A stretch of DNA of 64,000 bases from SAR92 clade bacterium (GTDB lineage: Bacteria > Pseudomonadota > Gammaproteobacteria > Pseudomonadales > Porticoccaceae): contig JACNKP010000023.1 of assembly GCA_014381985.1 (NCBI GenBank), forward strand, positions 78,064 through 142,063. Reading direction: 5' to 3'. The position numbers and the translations under genes are program-made. Below are positions 36,131-44,688 of the stretch, one piece after another (the stretch's first letter is position 1; each line of letters opens with the position of its first letter). The notes beneath the pieces were generated by a model, which ran no database searches, was not told the origin of the DNA, and was given only the letters and a program-made list of their open reading frames with translations.

Positions 36131-36595
36131 ATGAATAAAACTAGTCAAGAAATAGTAGCTCGCGGCCACATTGCGTTCGTTCAAGCCACCTGGCACAAAG
36201 ACATCGTTGATCAGCTGCGAGATTCGTTTAGACTCGAATTTTCGACGATAAGCGACAAGAAGATCACGTTCTTCGAAGTGCCTGGCGCATACGAAATTCC
36301 CGTTTTTGCAAAAGCACTCGCTGAAACTGGAAAATACGCGGCTGTTGTAGCCGCTGGTCTGGTCGTGGATGGAGGTATTTATCGCCACGAATTTGTTGCA
36401 TCCGCTGTCATAGATAATCTTATGCGAGTTCAGATGGATACGGCGATGCCCGTGTTTTCTGCGGTTTTAACACCCCAGAACTTTGATGGAGGCGAAGAAC
36501 ACACCGCTTATTTTAAAAAGCATTTCATCGAAAAGGGGCAAGAGGTAGCACAGGCTTGCGCAAACACATTAGAAGCCCTGAGTAATATCAGCTAA
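36131..36595 (+). CDS. ribH: 6,7-dimethyl-8-ribityllumazine synthase, RibH2 type
   Basis: Lumazine synthase condenses 5-amino-6-ribitylamino-uracil with dihydroxybutanone phosphate, the step before riboflavin. The 154-residue sequence aligns by eye with Brucella RibH2 rather than the usual RibH: I-A-F-V-Q-A-T-W-H, then V-P-G-A-Y-E-I-P, then V-V-D-G-G-I-Y-R-H-E-F-V-A-S-A-V, and V-F-S-A-V-L-T-P-Q-N-F. The active-site His is in Y-R-H-E-F-V. RibH2 enzymes form decamers and are often stand-alone genes under FMN riboswitches, exactly as here. The main ribBAED-nusB cluster is not in the window, so this is probably a second, regulated isoenzyme (inference). Confidence 0.9.
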   Translation: MNKTSQEIVARGHIAFVQATWHKDIVDQLRDSFRLEFSTISDKKITFFEVPGAYEIPVFAKALAETGKYAAVVAAGLVVDGGIYRHEFVASAVIDNLMRVQMDTAMPVFSAVLTPQNFDGGEEHTAYFKKHFIEKGQEVAQACANTLEALSNIS

Positions 36596-36644
36596 TCAAG
36601 GTCCTCAAAATGGTAGTGGCTTAACGACTGAAGTAACAGAGGTA

Positions 36645-37397
36645 CTACGGAAAGAATAGTAGCTTGAGTGCCACCAATACCGTCACTACCGTTATGATTG
36701 GCTGTACTAATCCAGACCCTCGTGTCATAACTAAATTAGACCCAAGCCTGGCACCTACTATCTGCGCTAGTGCCATAGGCAATGCCAGTTCCCACAACAC
36801 AAAGCCATTGAAAATAAAGATAGCGGCCGACGTACCGTTGACAGCTAAAATCATTAACTTAGTCTCAGCGGTGGCCTTAACTAAATTATGACCGAGCAGC
36901 CATACGAATAAAAATGGCATAATTGATCCCATTCCTGGGCCAAAAAAGCCACCGTAGAACCCCATACCAAGCGCCGCCGTACAAGCGAACCAGTTAAATC
37001 CTAGCATTGGTACTCTATCAACTGGGCTAACCTTCGGTGATAACAGGAAATAAATGCCAATACCCAGCAACAAGAGGGGGATTAATCGGTTCAGTGTTCC
37101 CCCATCAAGCGCTTGAACCGTTAAAGTCCCCACTATTGAACCCAAAACCGCCATTAAAACAGACACTAGGAGAGGCTTTATCTCGAGATGTCCTTTGCGG
37201 AAAAAATTCCACGTTGATGACAGAGTGCCCACTGAACTTTGGACCTTGTTTGTCGCCAAAGCTGTTAAAGGTGCCAGCCCAACCCACAATAATGCTGGCA
37301 ATGTCAGTACCCCACCAGAACCTGCAATAGAAGAAATCAACCCAGCAAAAAAGGCAACAGCGACTAATACCATCTGCGTTAAGAAACTTAACTCCAT
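36645..37397 (-). CDS. TauE/SafE family permease
   Basis: The 250-residue integral membrane protein has about seven to eight helices in two repeated halves. The first half holds A-G-S-G-G-V-L-T-L-P-A-L-L and N-K-V-Q-S-S; the second holds Y-G-G-F-F-G-P-G-M-G-S-I-M-P-F, the inverted-repeat glycine motifs of the family. Relatives export sulfite, sulfoacetate or other organic anions. It converges on ribH (49 bp between stops) with no functional link visible, so the substrate remains unknown. Confidence 0.88.
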   Translation of the reverse strand: MELSFLTQMVLVAVAFFAGLISSIAGSGGVLTLPALLWVGLAPLTALATNKVQSSVGTLSSTWNFFRKGHLEIKPLLVSVLMAVLGSIVGTLTVQALDGGTLNRLIPLLLLGIGIYFLLSPKVSPVDRVPMLGFNWFACTAALGMGFYGGFFGPGMGSIMPFLFVWLLGHNLVKATAETKLMILAVNGTSAAIFIFNGFVLWELALPMALAQIVGARLGSNLVMTRGSGLVQPIITVVTVLVALKLLFFP

Positions 37398-37444
37398 TCA
37401 AATCTCATCATGAAGTGAATACTTACTTTTAGTTATATTGCTAG

Positions 37445-38050
37445 TTAGGCTTTGCTGGGATGCCTGCCGATATATTGTTTATAGTACGCTCTAATAAATG
37501 CCAAATCCGCCTCATTATCGCCCGTTGGCTGAAAGAGATCACCAATAACCAGTCGCTTGCCGGCAAAATCAAAGCCAAACAGCAAGATCTCACAATCTAG
37601 GTCATGAGCTAAACGTAAGAAGCCTGTTTTCCATTTAACTACCTTCTTACGCGTTCCTTCAGGGGCCAACCCGATGGCGACTCCGCCTTCTTTTTTTGAC
37701 AAGGCTACAACCTTCTCAATAATACCCTTGGGGTCAGCGCGATCTATAGGTATACCGCCCAGCCATTCCATAAACCAGACAACGCCAGGTTTAAAGATAG
37801 TGTGTTTACCAAGCCAGCGTATACGCAAGTTCAGGCCCAAAACTGCAGCCATAGCGAAGACAAAATCCCAGTTGGATGTATGAGGAGCTGCGATAATCAA
37901 AACACGCTTAACATCGGGAATAACACCCTCAACACGCCAACCAAAAAGACCGAGGACGGTCCGGCCAAACCAGCGGCTAAAAAGACTTCGGTTTCCTCGT
38001 AGATGCTCAGGTATTTGATCTGGATGCACTCGGTATTGATGCTGCTTCAT
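37445..38050 (-). CDS. Lysophospholipid acyltransferase family protein, copy 1
   Basis: The 201-residue protein is a PlsC-type acyltransferase. It shows the catalytic HX4D box in A-P-H-T-S-N-W-D-F, the L-G-G-I-P-I-D-R motif and the E-G-T-R-K motif. There is no clear membrane helix beyond a hydrophobic stretch near residues 30–45. It is highly similar along its length to the gene just upstream (38287–38892), showing tandem duplication. Short relatives of this kind acylate lysophospholipids or glycerol phosphate, but specificity cannot be read from sequence. It is the downstream copy of the pair. Confidence 0.86.
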   Translation of the reverse strand: MKQHQYRVHPDQIPEHLRGNRSLFSRWFGRTVLGLFGWRVEGVIPDVKRVLIIAAPHTSNWDFVFAMAAVLGLNLRIRWLGKHTIFKPGVVWFMEWLGGIPIDRADPKGIIEKVVALSKKEGGVAIGLAPEGTRKKVVKWKTGFLRLAHDLDCEILLFGFDFAGKRLVIGDLFQPTGDNEADLAFIRAYYKQYIGRHPSKA

Positions 38051-38240
38051 TATGCTAACCTTTGATTTTTGACTATTTTTATTATTTTTATTAGCTTAGC
38101 GTATCTTATCGGTTTTTGTACGGATGAAAATAAAAGCAGGCTATTCCACCAAGACCTGAAATTAAATCTAATTAGCAATTCCATTCTCGAGGACCAAGAC
38201 TCTTTAAATTTATCGTCAGAAAGAGACTTTTGATTTAAGT

Positions 38241-38264
38241 ATAAAAGTGAATGTTCACTTTTAT
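38241..38264 (-). terminator. Terminator after acyltransferase copy 2
   Basis: Perfect 11-base arms, ATAAAAGTGAA and TTCACTTTTAT, enclose a two-base centre. The stem is AT-rich and lies 23 bp past the stop of the upstream acyltransferase, so the two paralogues are probably transcribed separately. Confidence 0.6.
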
Positions 38265-38286
38265 TTTCGGGCTTTTGCTCTTATGG

Positions 38287-38892
38287 TTAGAACTGATCCT
38301 TATGTATCCCCTGAAATTGATCGTAGTATTGCTTAATAGCTACTAAATCGTAATTATTATCGCCACTGGGATGATAAAGATCACCGATCACAATTGTCTT
38401 GGTAGGGAAGTTAATAGCCACCATAAGAATAGGACAATCTAACGCCTTAGCAAGCCTCAGAAAGCCTGTCTTCCATTTAAGCGCTTTTTTACGGGTCCCC
38501 TCTGGCGTTATACCAATGACAACGCCTTTGCCTTTTCTTGCCAGCCGCGCAACTCTTTCAACTATTGCTTGAGGCTGGGTCCGATCAGTTGGTATTCCAC
38601 CCAACCACTCCATGAACCAAACAACGCCTCGCTTGAAAATAGTATGCTTGGCCAACCAACGCATTCGCAGGTTAAGACCCAAGATGGTTGCCATAGCTAA
38701 GACAAAATCCCAGTTTGAGGTATGAGGCGCTCCGATCACTAACAATCGTTTCAAGTCTGGTATCTGACCCTCAACCCTCCAACCCAAAACACGTAGAACG
38801 GTACGACCCAACCAACGGGATACCGCGCCACGATTGGCTCGTAAATGCACCGGCGTTTGATCTTGGTGAACAGTAGGTGTCTTGATACCCAT
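38287..38892 (-). CDS. Lysophospholipid acyltransferase family protein, copy 2
   Basis: This roughly 201-residue protein is a paralogue of the 37445–38050 product. It has the same A-P-H-T-S-N-W-D-F (HX4D), W-F-M-E-W-L-G-G-I-P-T-D-R and E-G-T-R-K motifs and the same W-K-T-G-F-L-R-L-A stretch. The halves differ mostly near the C-terminus (I-N-F-P-T-K-T against F-D-F-A-G-K-R), which may reflect different acyl acceptors. The ATG at 38892 has a GAGG site six bases upstream; the frame extends to a TTG at 38904 without support. It lies downstream of prfC on the same strand. Confidence 0.86.
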   Translation of the reverse strand: MGIKTPTVHQDQTPVHLRANRGAVSRWLGRTVLRVLGWRVEGQIPDLKRLLVIGAPHTSNWDFVLAMATILGLNLRMRWLAKHTIFKRGVVWFMEWLGGIPTDRTQPQAIVERVARLARKGKGVVIGITPEGTRKKALKWKTGFLRLAKALDCPILMVAINFPTKTIVIGDLYHPSGDNNYDLVAIKQYYDQFQGIHKDQF

Positions 38893-38935
38893 AATTGACC
38901 TCAACTAGCTAAGATAAATTTACACGCAAATCAAG

Positions 38936-40507
38936 TTAGTGTTCGCGAGTGGCTCGAAATGCAATATCTGGATGACGCTCTTCTGCAAGAGCTAGATTGA
39001 CCCTGGTGGGCGCCAAATAAGTCAGATGACCGCCCCCATCAACGGCTAGGTTATCTTCTGCTTTATTGCGAAAGGCCTCTAGGGTCTTGTGATCATCAGA
39101 TTCAGTCCATCGAGCTGTATGCACATTAACTGACTCATACACGGCTTCTACGCCATATTCTTCTCGAAGCCGATAAGCTACCACATCAAATTGCAACTGG
39201 CCAACCGCCCCAACGATGACATCATTGTTACGAAAGGGAAAGAAAACCTGAGTACTACCTTCTTCCGATAATTGCCGAATGCCATTTTGCAACTGCTTGG
39301 CTCTTAATGGATCTCTAAGACGAATGCGCTTAAATAATTCGGGCGCGAAATGGGGGATACCACTGAATTTGAGCGTCTCCCCTTCAGTAAAAGTGTCACC
39401 AATCTGTATTGACCCATGATTATGTAACCCGATAATGTCGCCCGCTACTGCTTCGTCAACAGAAATTCTCTCGCCCGCTTTAAAGCTAAAGGCATCTGCG
39501 ATACGCACATCTTTACCGGTACGAACATGTTTCATTTTCATACCTTTAGTATATTTACCTGAGCAGATTCGTAAAAAAGCGATTCGATCTCGGTGCTTCG
39601 GGTCCATATTGGCTTGAATTTTAAAAACAAAGCCGCTGAATTTTTCTTCATCTGCCACAACTTCTCGCTCTGCGGCCTGTCGCGGTTGAGGGGACGGCGC
39701 CCAACGCACAAAATAGTCAAGCATTTCACGAATGCCGAAGTTACCCAAAGCAGTGCCAAAGAACACCGGTGCGAGCCGGCCAGATAAGAATTCATTCATA
39801 TCGAAAAGGTTAGTCGCGCCTTTTACCAGCTCTAGTTCTTCCAAAACATCATCGGCATAGGCGCCCAAGGCCTCTCGCGCCTCGGGGGAATCTAGTCCAT
39901 GCACCTGAACGTCACCGGTCAATGTATGACCTTTCCCCTGCACATAAACATGGATAGTGTCAGTGTAAAAATTGTATACGCCACGGAATTCGCGGCCCAT
40001 CCCAATCGGCCAATTAATCGGCGCAGCTTTAATTTTAAGCACCGCTTCAATTTCGTCCAATAAATCAATGGGGTCTCGAATATCACGGTCCATCTTGTTT
40101 ACAAAGGTTAAGATCGGCGTGTCACGCAAACGACAGACGTCCATTAGTTTAATGGTGCGGGCCTCTACACCTTTAGCCCCATCGATAACCATGAGAGATG
40201 AATCCACCGCGGTGAGGGTGCGATAGGTATCTTCAGAGAAGTCTTCGTGCCCAGGGGTATCCAGTAAATTAACCATGCAGCCTTGATAGGGAAATTGCAT
40301 GACCGATGATGTCACAGAAATACCACGCTCTTTTTCCATTGCCATCCAATCGGAAGTAGCATGACGGTCGCTTTTACGCCCTTTGACCGTACCCGCCACC
40401 TGAATAAGATTACCGAGCAATAATAGTTTTTCGGTAATGGTGGTTTTACCTGCATCGGGGTGCGAAATAATAGCGAATGTGCGCCTATCTGAAACGTGGT
40501 GACTCAT
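38936..40507 (-). CDS. prfC: Peptide chain release factor 3
   Basis: RF3 is a GTPase that recycles RF1 and RF2 after termination. The roughly 523-residue chain has the G1 motif [10 protein letters not shown]3 [12 protein letters not shown] and G4 N-K-M-D, plus the family's [12 protein letters not shown]. The ending F-R-A-T-R-E-H is conserved. The ATG at 40507 puts the protein in register with known RF3 ([14 protein letters not shown]); an ATG at 40540 would add 11 unusual residues. Confidence 0.96.
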   Translation of the reverse strand: MSHHVSDRRTFAIISHPDAGKTTITEKLLLLGNLIQVAGTVKGRKSDRHATSDWMAMEKERGISVTSSVMQFPYQGCMVNLLDTPGHEDFSEDTYRTLTAVDSSLMVIDGAKGVEARTIKLMDVCRLRDTPILTFVNKMDRDIRDPIDLLDEIEAVLKIKAAPINWPIGMGREFRGVYNFYTDTIHVYVQGKGHTLTGDVQVHGLDSPEAREALGAYADDVLEELELVKGATNLFDMNEFLSGRLAPVFFGTALGNFGIREMLDYFVRWAPSPQPRQAAEREVVADEEKFSGFVFKIQANMDPKHRDRIAFLRICSGKYTKGMKMKHVRTGKDVRIADAFSFKAGERISVDEAVAGDIIGLHNHGSIQIGDTFTEGETLKFSGIPHFAPELFKRIRLRDPLRAKQLQNGIRQLSEEGSTQVFFPFRNNDVIVGAVGQLQFDVVAYRLREEYGVEAVYESVNVHTARWTESDDHKTLEAFRNKAEDNLAVDGGGHLTYLAPTRVNLALAEERHPDIAFRATREH

Positions 40508-40719
40508 GGGCTTTTTTACGTATCTATAAAAGTTCGGCATTATAGCTTTGTAAGCGTCTTGGGTCAGCTACTAATAGCCTAGGATTAAAATCAATCTCAT
40601 CTATTTGATGTCGCGTATAATACACAATGAACCACCTACACACCGTTAACGCAAGATAGCGCTTTACCCACCCAATTCCACATTATTAATGTGTAAAGAC
40701 ATCAAAGGCCGCAAATCAA

Positions 40720-41739
40720 ATGCAGTATAAAGGTCAAACAGACTACGATCACAAAGGTCCCTCACCAAAGCAAGGCGTGATACTTTGCAACTTAGGGACG
40801 CCAGATGCACCACAAACATCTGACCTACGCCGTTATTTAAAACAATTTTTAAGCGATCCACGGGTTGTAGAAGTTCCTAGATTACTTTGGTGGCTAATCC
40901 TTAATTTGGTAATCTTGCGGCTTCGGCCTCGGCGTTCAGCCAAGCTCTATCGTAGCGTGTGGACAGAAAAGGGGTCTCCATTGCTGGTTAATACGCAAGC
41001 GCAAGTCGATGGCGTTCGAAAACTGTTGGCCGCAAAGCACGGAAAGGAAGTGCCAGTGGTTCTGGGAATGCGCTACGGCAACCCCTCAATTGAGTCGGCC
41101 ATTAATGAGCTTAGCGCCCAGAATGTACGAAACATTACCGTGTTGCCGCTTTACCCCCAATATTCTGGGGCTACCACAGGCTCAACCTTTGACGCTATCG
41201 CTGAAGTTTTCAAACGAACGCGGTGGGTTCCCGAATTACATTTTGTTGGCGGCTATCACCAATCTGAGGCATTTATTAATGCTCTATGCTCGAGCATTAG
41301 CCGGCATATCGACGCCCATGGTCATCCGGATAAACTTATTTTTTCTTATCATGGCACCCCTGAACGATACCTCAAAAAGGGAGACCCGTATCATTGCCTT
41401 TGTCACCAGACCACTCGTATGGTTGCTGAAAAAATGAACTTGGCTGAAGATAATATTATGACCACTTTTCAGTCACGCTTTGGCCGCGAGCCTTGGTTGC
41501 AACCCTACACTGACAAAACGCTGGGGGCCCTCCCAAACACAGGGATTTACCGTGTGGCTGTTATCTGCCCCGGTTTTTCATCAGATTGCCTAGAAACTAT
41601 CGAAGAGATCAACATTGAAGCCCGTGAAATTTTCTCGAACGCTGGCGGAAAGGAGTTTCATTATATTCCTTGCCTCAATGACGACCCAGAACATATAGAA
41701 GCCCTAGCTCAAATTGTGAATCAACATCTCAATATTTAA
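40720..41739 (+). CDS. hemH: Ferrochelatase
   Basis: HemH inserts Fe2+ into protoporphyrin IX, the last step of haem synthesis. The 339-residue protein has G-V-I-L-C-N-L-G-T-P-D-A at the start, the catalytic His in I-F-S-Y-H-G-T-P-E-R-Y and the acidic site C-P-G-F-S-S-D-C-L-E-T-I-E-E-I. Q-S-R-F-G-R-E-P-W-L-Q-P-Y is also typical. It is divergent from prfC with about 210 bp between starts and is separate from other haem genes. Several cysteines near residues 225–232 (C-L-C-H) may belong to the iron-sulfur cluster seen in some bacterial ferrochelatases, though this is uncertain. Confidence 0.95.
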   Translation: MQYKGQTDYDHKGPSPKQGVILCNLGTPDAPQTSDLRRYLKQFLSDPRVVEVPRLLWWLILNLVILRLRPRRSAKLYRSVWTEKGSPLLVNTQAQVDGVRKLLAAKHGKEVPVVLGMRYGNPSIESAINELSAQNVRNITVLPLYPQYSGATTGSTFDAIAEVFKRTRWVPELHFVGGYHQSEAFINALCSSISRHIDAHGHPDKLIFSYHGTPERYLKKGDPYHCLCHQTTRMVAEKMNLAEDNIMTTFQSRFGREPWLQPYTDKTLGALPNTGIYRVAVICPGFSSDCLETIEEINIEAREIFSNAGGKEFHYIPCLNDDPEHIEALAQIVNQHLNI

Positions 41740-41845
41740 GGGATATTCTGCAGGTAGAAGCCAAAAAGCCATTTTTTCCTGAAAATGATGACTTTATCCC
41801 TCCCCTCCGCGGAAAATCGGGAATTATAGTCGCGCTAGACGTATA

Positions 41846-43162
41846 ATGCTGAAAATGAATACAGCCAGTTTTCCTAATCAAACGCCGTGCAAAATATTGA
41901 AAAAAAATAACATCAAAGCCTACATGGAAGCCGTTGGAGTTGCCGCTCTTGAGTCATCAAGAGTCATAGCCCGCGCGCCCACAGAGACGAAAAATCAAGC
42001 CCTAACGGCTATTGCAAGGCGTCTTAGTGATGACCGTCAAATGGTGTTGTCGGCAAATCTTATCGATATGGAGAACGGCCTTACCAACGGGCTAGATGCC
42101 TCTCTATTAGACCGGCTAGAACTTAACAATGAACGCATTGAAGCTATGATCGAAGGCTTGCATCAAGTTGCGGCGCTACCCGATCCTGTCGGTGAAATGA
42201 CAGACTTAGGTGTCCGCCCTAGCGGGATTAGGTTGGGAAAAATGCGCGCGCCTATCGGTGTCATCGGCATCATTTACGAATCACGCCCCAATGTCACTAT
42301 TGATGCTGCGAGTCTTTGTTTAAAAGCTGGAAACGCGACTATTTTACGCGGTGGAAGTGAGGCTATTCACTCCAATCAAGCTATTGCTGCCTGCATTAAA
42401 AAGGGTCTAGCTGATGCAAATTTACCTCAAACTGTAGTTCAGGTTATCAGCACGCCTGACCGCGATGCGGTAGCAGAGCTAATAACCATGACCGATTATT
42501 TGGATGTGATTATTCCTCGAGGAGGTAAGGGTCTGATAAAAAGACTTATAACTGACGCCCGAGTACCTATCATTAAACATTTAGATGGTAACTGTCATGT
42601 CTACATTGATGATCATGCCGATTTAAAAAAGGCGGTAGATATTGCAATTAACTCCAAAACCCATCGCTACGGTGTGTGCAATGCCATGGAATCACTGGTT
42701 ATCGCCAAGTCTGTTGCTGACGAAATATTACCTAAACTCGCAGCTATGTATACGGAAAAACAAGTTGAATTACGGGGTTGTGAAAAATCACGAGCTATCG
42801 TAGCCACCATAAATGAGGCCAGCGAAGAAGACTGGGGCGAAGAATTTCTGGCACCTATTTTGGCGATTAAAATCGTAGACGGCCTCGACGAGGCTATCAA
42901 CCATATCAATCACTACAGTTCTAAGCATACCGAATCTATCGTCACTGAAGACGATCAGAACAGTCGCAGGTTTTTAGCTGAAATTGATTCAAGTTCAGTG
43001 ATAATTAACGCATCGACACGGTTTGCCGACGGCTTCGAATATGGTTTGGGCGCTGAAATAGGTATTTCGACCGATAAAATTCATGCCCGAGGCCCTGTAG
43101 GCTTAGAGGGCCTTACCTGTCAAAAATGGGTGGTGTTTGGCGATGGACAAATCCGACAATAG
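41846..43162 (+). CDS. proA: Gamma-glutamyl phosphate reductase
   Basis: ProA reduces glutamyl 5-phosphate to the semialdehyde in proline synthesis. The 438-residue frame contains [21 protein letters not shown] and the catalytic Cys in Y-G-V-C-N-A-M-E-S. The end [14 protein letters not shown] is conserved. The true start is unclear: ATGs at 41846 and 41855, a TTG at 41897 and an ATG at 41924 are in frame, none with a good ribosome site. Homology to Pseudomonas ProA starts near the TTG. It heads the proA–nadD–rsfS–rlmH–mrdA–rodA block and overlaps nadD. Confidence 0.95.
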   Translation: MLKMNTASFPNQTPCKILKKNNIKAYMEAVGVAALESSRVIARAPTETKNQALTAIARRLSDDRQMVLSANLIDMENGLTNGLDASLLDRLELNNERIEAMIEGLHQVAALPDPVGEMTDLGVRPSGIRLGKMRAPIGVIGIIYESRPNVTIDAASLCLKAGNATILRGGSEAIHSNQAIAACIKKGLADANLPQTVVQVISTPDRDAVAELITMTDYLDVIIPRGGKGLIKRLITDARVPIIKHLDGNCHVYIDDHADLKKAVDIAINSKTHRYGVCNAMESLVIAKSVADEILPKLAAMYTEKQVELRGCEKSRAIVATINEASEEDWGEEFLAPILAIKIVDGLDEAINHINHYSSKHTESIVTEDDQNSRRFLAEIDSSSVIINASTRFADGFEYGLGAEIGISTDKIHARGPVGLEGLTCQKWVVFGDGQIRQ

Positions 43163-43799
43163 CATGGCAGTGGCTATATTTGGTGGGACCTTTGACCCTA
43201 TTCATAATGGCCATTTAACCATTGCGAGCGATCTAGCTCAGTTACTCGATGTTAGTGAAGTAAGAATGGTACCATGCGCTTACCCGCCTCATCGCGGCGA
43301 GCCAAATGTGTCAACTGAGCATAGGCGAGCAATGCTGGCAACTGCCTTGAGTCATACTGACTCGCCGCTGATCATTGATGACATCGAATTACGTCGATCA
43401 GCGCCAAGTTATAGTATTAATACTGTTAAACTGCTGCGCCAGGAAATTGGGGCCGACGCTCCTCTGTTTATGTGTATTGGCATGGACGCTCTGAGTAAAC
43501 TAGATAGCTGGCATCAGTGGCAGCAGATTTTAGATTTTTGCCACATTGCTGTTTCGTCACGGCCCGGTTACGAGCAGCCTCAAGCAGGCCCTCTAGTTAA
43601 ATGGATTGCTTGTCACCGCAGCGACGATTTGAGTGAAATAAAGAGGAAGCCAAGTGGGTGCATCTATTTTTGCGACTTATCCATGTTAGATATTTCATCT
43701 ACCAATATTAGAGTAAAGGTAGCCAAAGGGGATGATGTCCACCTTATGCTGCCTGACTCTGTCATTAGCTATATCCAAAAAAACCGTTTATATGAGTAA
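43143..43799 (+). CDS. nadD: Nicotinate-nucleotide adenylyltransferase
   Basis: NadD adenylates nicotinate mononucleotide in NAD synthesis. The nucleotidyltransferase motifs are [11 protein letters not shown] (containing HxGH) at the N-terminus and D-I-S-S-T-N-I-R near the C-terminus. The protein has 219 residues. Starts at 43143 (overlapping proA by 20 bp) and 43164 (just after the proA stop) are both possible, neither with a convincing ribosome site. Gene order with rsfS next is standard for gammaproteobacteria. Confidence 0.95.
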   Translation: MDKSDNSMAVAIFGGTFDPIHNGHLTIASDLAQLLDVSEVRMVPCAYPPHRGEPNVSTEHRRAMLATALSHTDSPLIIDDIELRRSAPSYSINTVKLLRQEIGADAPLFMCIGMDALSKLDSWHQWQQILDFCHIAVSSRPGYEQPQAGPLVKWIACHRSDDLSEIKRKPSGCIYFCDLSMLDISSTNIRVKVAKGDDVHLMLPDSVISYIQKNRLYE

Positions 43800-43808
43800 C
43801 CTTGTACT

Positions 43809-44198
43809 ATGAAAAAAGATCTCCACGAAATAATTATCTCTGCCCTTGAAGACGTTAAAGCTCAAGATATTGTAAGCATTGATGTTACAAAATTAACTGG
43901 CATTATGGACACAATGGTAGTCGCAAGCGGCAACTCTAGCCGGCAAGTAAAATCTCTGGCTAATAATGTAGCTGTCGACGCCAAAAAGGCTGGATTCAGG
44001 GTGATTGGAATGGAGGGTGATGACGTTTCAGAATGGATATTGGTCGATTTTGGCGATGTTATTGTGCATGTCATGTTACCCAAAACTCGGGCATTCTATG
44101 ATTTAGAAAAATTATGGTCTTTGCGCCCAGATGATCGCCCTTTAAACGCGGAGGCCGAGGCCGCAATGTTGGGTTCGCCGCCGATTGGTCAGGATTAA
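43809..44198 (+). CDS. rsfS: Ribosomal silencing factor RsfS
   Basis: RsfS binds ribosomal protein uL14 and blocks joining of the subunits in stationary phase or starvation. The 129-residue sequence has the family features A-L-E-D-V-K-A-Q-D-I-V-S-I-D-V, then D-T-M-V-V-A-S-G-N-S-S-R-Q-V and W-I-L-V-D-F-G-D-V-I-V-H-V-M. The C-terminal tail beyond E-K-L-W is slightly longer than usual. rlmH starts one base after its stop. Confidence 0.96.
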   Translation: MKKDLHEIIISALEDVKAQDIVSIDVTKLTGIMDTMVVASGNSSRQVKSLANNVAVDAKKAGFRVIGMEGDDVSEWILVDFGDVIVHVMLPKTRAFYDLEKLWSLRPDDRPLNAEAEAAMLGSPPIGQD

Positions 44199-44199
44199 T

Positions 44200-44670
44200 T
44201 TGAAACTCCGTATTCTGGCTGTCGGTACGCGAATGCCTGCATGGGTAGAAACGGGATGTCTTGAATATAGTAAACGTATGCCGCCTGAACTGCGCATCCA
44301 AACCACTGAAATAGCGCTTGGCCAGCGAGGTAAAAGTCAGTCATCAACCAAAGCAACAGAAATCGAAGGCCAATCAATTTTAAAGTCTCTACCCGATAAA
44401 GATTTCGTCATTGCGCTTGATGTGCTGGGCAAAACCATGACTACCGAAAAATTAGCCAGTAATTTAGCCAGCTGGCAAATGGATGGTCGAGATGTTAACT
44501 TACTGATTGGTGGCCCAGATGGTCTCTCGCCTGATTGTATAGCTAGGGCTAATATGCGTTGGTCTCTATCGGATTTAACGCTTCCCCACCCCCTAGTACG
44601 CATTGTGCTAATGGAGCAGCTTTATAGGGCATGGACGATTAATGCTAACCACCCATACCATCGCAATTAG
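44200..44670 (+). CDS. rlmH: 23S rRNA (pseudouridine1915-N3)-methyltransferase
   Basis: RlmH methylates pseudouridine 1915 in helix 69 of 23S rRNA. The 156-residue product has L-L-I-G-G-P-D-G-L, S-L-S-D-L-T-L-P-H-P-L-V-R and the ending R-A-W-T-I-N-A-N-H-P-Y-H-R, all diagnostic. The start is a TTG one base after the rsfS stop with AGGA five bases upstream; it aligns with the E. coli start M-K-L-Q. The frame's extension to a TTG at 44185 is not supported. Confidence 0.96.
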   Translation: MKLRILAVGTRMPAWVETGCLEYSKRMPPELRIQTTEIALGQRGKSQSSTKATEIEGQSILKSLPDKDFVIALDVLGKTMTTEKLASNLASWQMDGRDVNLLIGGPDGLSPDCIARANMRWSLSDLTLPHPLVRIVLMEQLYRAWTINANHPYHRN

Positions 44671-44688
44671 GTGTTTGGATAGATAATA

